From Gammaproteobacteria bacterium (GTDB lineage Bacteria > Pseudomonadota > Gammaproteobacteria > JAPPPA01), in the NCBI GenBank assembly GCA_028817755.1, contig JAPPPA010000285.1, positions 1 to 7,252 on the forward strand: 7,252 nucleotides of DNA. Reading direction: 5' to 3'. Within the stretch, counting starts at the first letter, position 1; the number at the start of each line of letters is the position of its first letter. A program made the position numbers and the translations under genes. Positions 6,246-7,252 of the stretch are shown here, piece after piece. Under the pieces are notes generated by a model, which searched no databases, was not told the DNA's origin, and was given only the letters and a program-made list of their open reading frames with translations.

Positions 6246-7252
6246 GTGAACAAGCCAAACATAAAGGCCAGCATCCTTGCTCTAACCACATTAACCGCCA
6301 GCTTTGGCGCTATCGCGGACGGCGATTTTGGCAACGACAAACGTTTTTACGTTGCCGCCCAAGCGACTTACAACTACTTCGACAGCGACAGTAACTTAGT
6401 AGACAAAGAAGGCATCACCCTTAGCATTGGTAAGCCGATTTTTAGCTGGCTAGACCTTGAGCTACAAGCTTTCAATGTTGATGCCGCAGACGCCGCCGAC
6501 AATGAAATCGACTATCAGGGTTATGGCCTCGCCACTCGCCTATACCCCGGCCGCTACACCATGCCGTTCTACGCTGTACTGGGTTACTCAGTAGGTGATG
6601 ACGGCACACTAGGCGCTACCGAAGACGCTAGCTTTATCGACCTAGGTGTGGGCTACACACATGCATTCACGCAACACGGCAGCAGCATTCGCGCTGAATA
6701 CCGCGCACGCCGCACCGACGTAGACGGCATTAACATCGAGCCCGTTAATCACATTGTTGCGCTGGGTCTAGAAATTCCATTTGGCGCTAGCAAGCCGCTG
6801 AATCAAAGCAAGCAAGGCACTCCAAACTACCGCAATGTGGAAGTCGCCCAGCGCCCTGCCACCGCTAGCTGGGACAACCAAACCCCATGCGCGGATGCTG
6901 ACTTTGATGGCGTCTGCGACTTTGGCGACCAATGCCCGAACACACCCGTTGGCATCGAAGCCGACGGCCTAGGCTGCTCGCCTAGTACCCCAGCTGCACC
7001 AGAAGCTAAGCCACTACCGACTGAGCCAATGGTACTTGAAGGTGTTGAGTTCGAATTTAACAGCGACACGCTGACTACCGCCTCCATGCCAATTCTTGAT
7101 CGTGCCGCTGAAACGCTACGCGCGCATCGCGGTGTGCCGGTTGAAGTAGCGGGTCACACCGACAGCAAAGGCAGCTTTACCTACAACCTAAACCTTTCCA
7201 CCTTGCGTGCTAAAGCGGTTAAGGAATACCTCGTGAGCAAGGGTGTATCAGC
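6246..7252 (+). CDS. OmpA-family outer-membrane protein with TSP3-type linker (3' end outside window)
   Basis: The product is predicted to sit in the outer membrane and grip peptidoglycan through its C-terminal domain. The start is GTG, chosen from AGGAG and the signal peptide MNKPNIKASILALTTLTASFGAIA (cleavage near residue 24, before DGDFG). Residues about 30-180 look like an eight-stranded OmpA-type barrel, with alternating segments such as FYVAAQATYNYF, PFYAVLGYSVG and HIVALGLEIPFG closing it. Residues 215-244 form a thrombospondin type 3-like linker, DADFDGVCDFGDQCPNTPVG, with cysteines and aspartates typical of calcium binding. A proline-rich spacer follows. The OmpA domain starts around VEFEFNSDTL (267-276). 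Its peptidoglycan motif GHTDSKGSFTYNLNLS...RA keeps the key Asp306 and Arg321, spaced as in E. coli OmpA (Asp271, Arg286). 335 codons are visible; only the last part of the OmpA domain is missing. The gene lies 103 bases downstream of the glycine-rich gene, in the same direction, with a hairpin between. Confidence 0.9.
   Translation, partial: MNKPNIKASILALTTLTASFGAIADGDFGNDKRFYVAAQATYNYFDSDSNLVDKEGITLSIGKPIFSWLDLELQAFNVDAADAADNEIDYQGYGLATRLYPGRYTMPFYAVLGYSVGDDGTLGATEDASFIDLGVGYTHAFTQHGSSIRAEYRARRTDVDGINIEPVNHIVALGLEIPFGASKPLNQSKQGTPNYRNVEVAQRPATASWDNQTPCADADFDGVCDFGDQCPNTPVGIEADGLGCSPSTPAAPEAKPLPTEPMVLEGVEFEFNSDTLTTASMPILDRAAETLRAHRGVPVEVAGHTDSKGSFTYNLNLSTLRAKAVKEYLVSKGVS

Noticed and set aside
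6827..7087. Minus-strand frame of 86 codons opposite the OmpA-like gene
   Set aside because: The plus-strand frame carries the TSP3 linker and OmpA domain; the minus product is low-complexity Ser/Gly.

Overview
The window looks like an ordinary chromosomal stretch of a free-living gammaproteobacterium, possibly a marine lineage. The Tex and Rep proteins resemble the E. coli proteins closely across their whole visible length. Three exported proteins (a TorF-type porin, a glycine-rich repeat protein and an OmpA-family protein) indicate a Gram-negative cell envelope. I cannot name the genus. There are no RNA genes, insertion sequences or CRISPR arrays, and no gene-free stretch exceeds 300 bases.

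Layout. Bases 1-1663 (minus strand) hold most of tex, a nucleic-acid-binding transcription accessory protein, cut by the window edge before its S1 domain. Bases 1788-2459 (minus) encode a TorF-family putative porin, separated from tex by a perfect terminator hairpin. The control region 2460-2716 lies between this porin gene and the divergent rep. It holds a candidate porin promoter and four short dyads. Bases 2717-4774 (plus) encode Rep, an ATP-dependent 3'-5' DNA helicase. After a hairpin-rich gap, bases 4973-6142 (plus) contain an exported glycine/asparagine-rich repeat protein interrupted by one in-frame TAA at 5522-5524. After another hairpin, bases 6246-7252 (plus) begin an OmpA-family protein: barrel-like N-terminus, calcium-binding-type TSP3 linker and OmpA peptidoglycan-binding domain, cut by the window end.

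Tex and Rep are housekeeping nucleic-acid proteins with no evident functional link to their neighbours. The most unusual part is the right third. The exported repeat protein and the OmpA-like protein are co-oriented and about 100 bases apart, and could form a cell-surface pair. The repeat protein keeps the same frame, composition and roughly 17-residue repeat on both sides of the TAA. Downstream of the TAA there is no ribosome binding site or signal peptide. That points to one gene with a nonsense codon (mutation, sequencing error or readthrough) rather than two genes. The second point of interest is the palindrome-rich control region in front of the porin gene.
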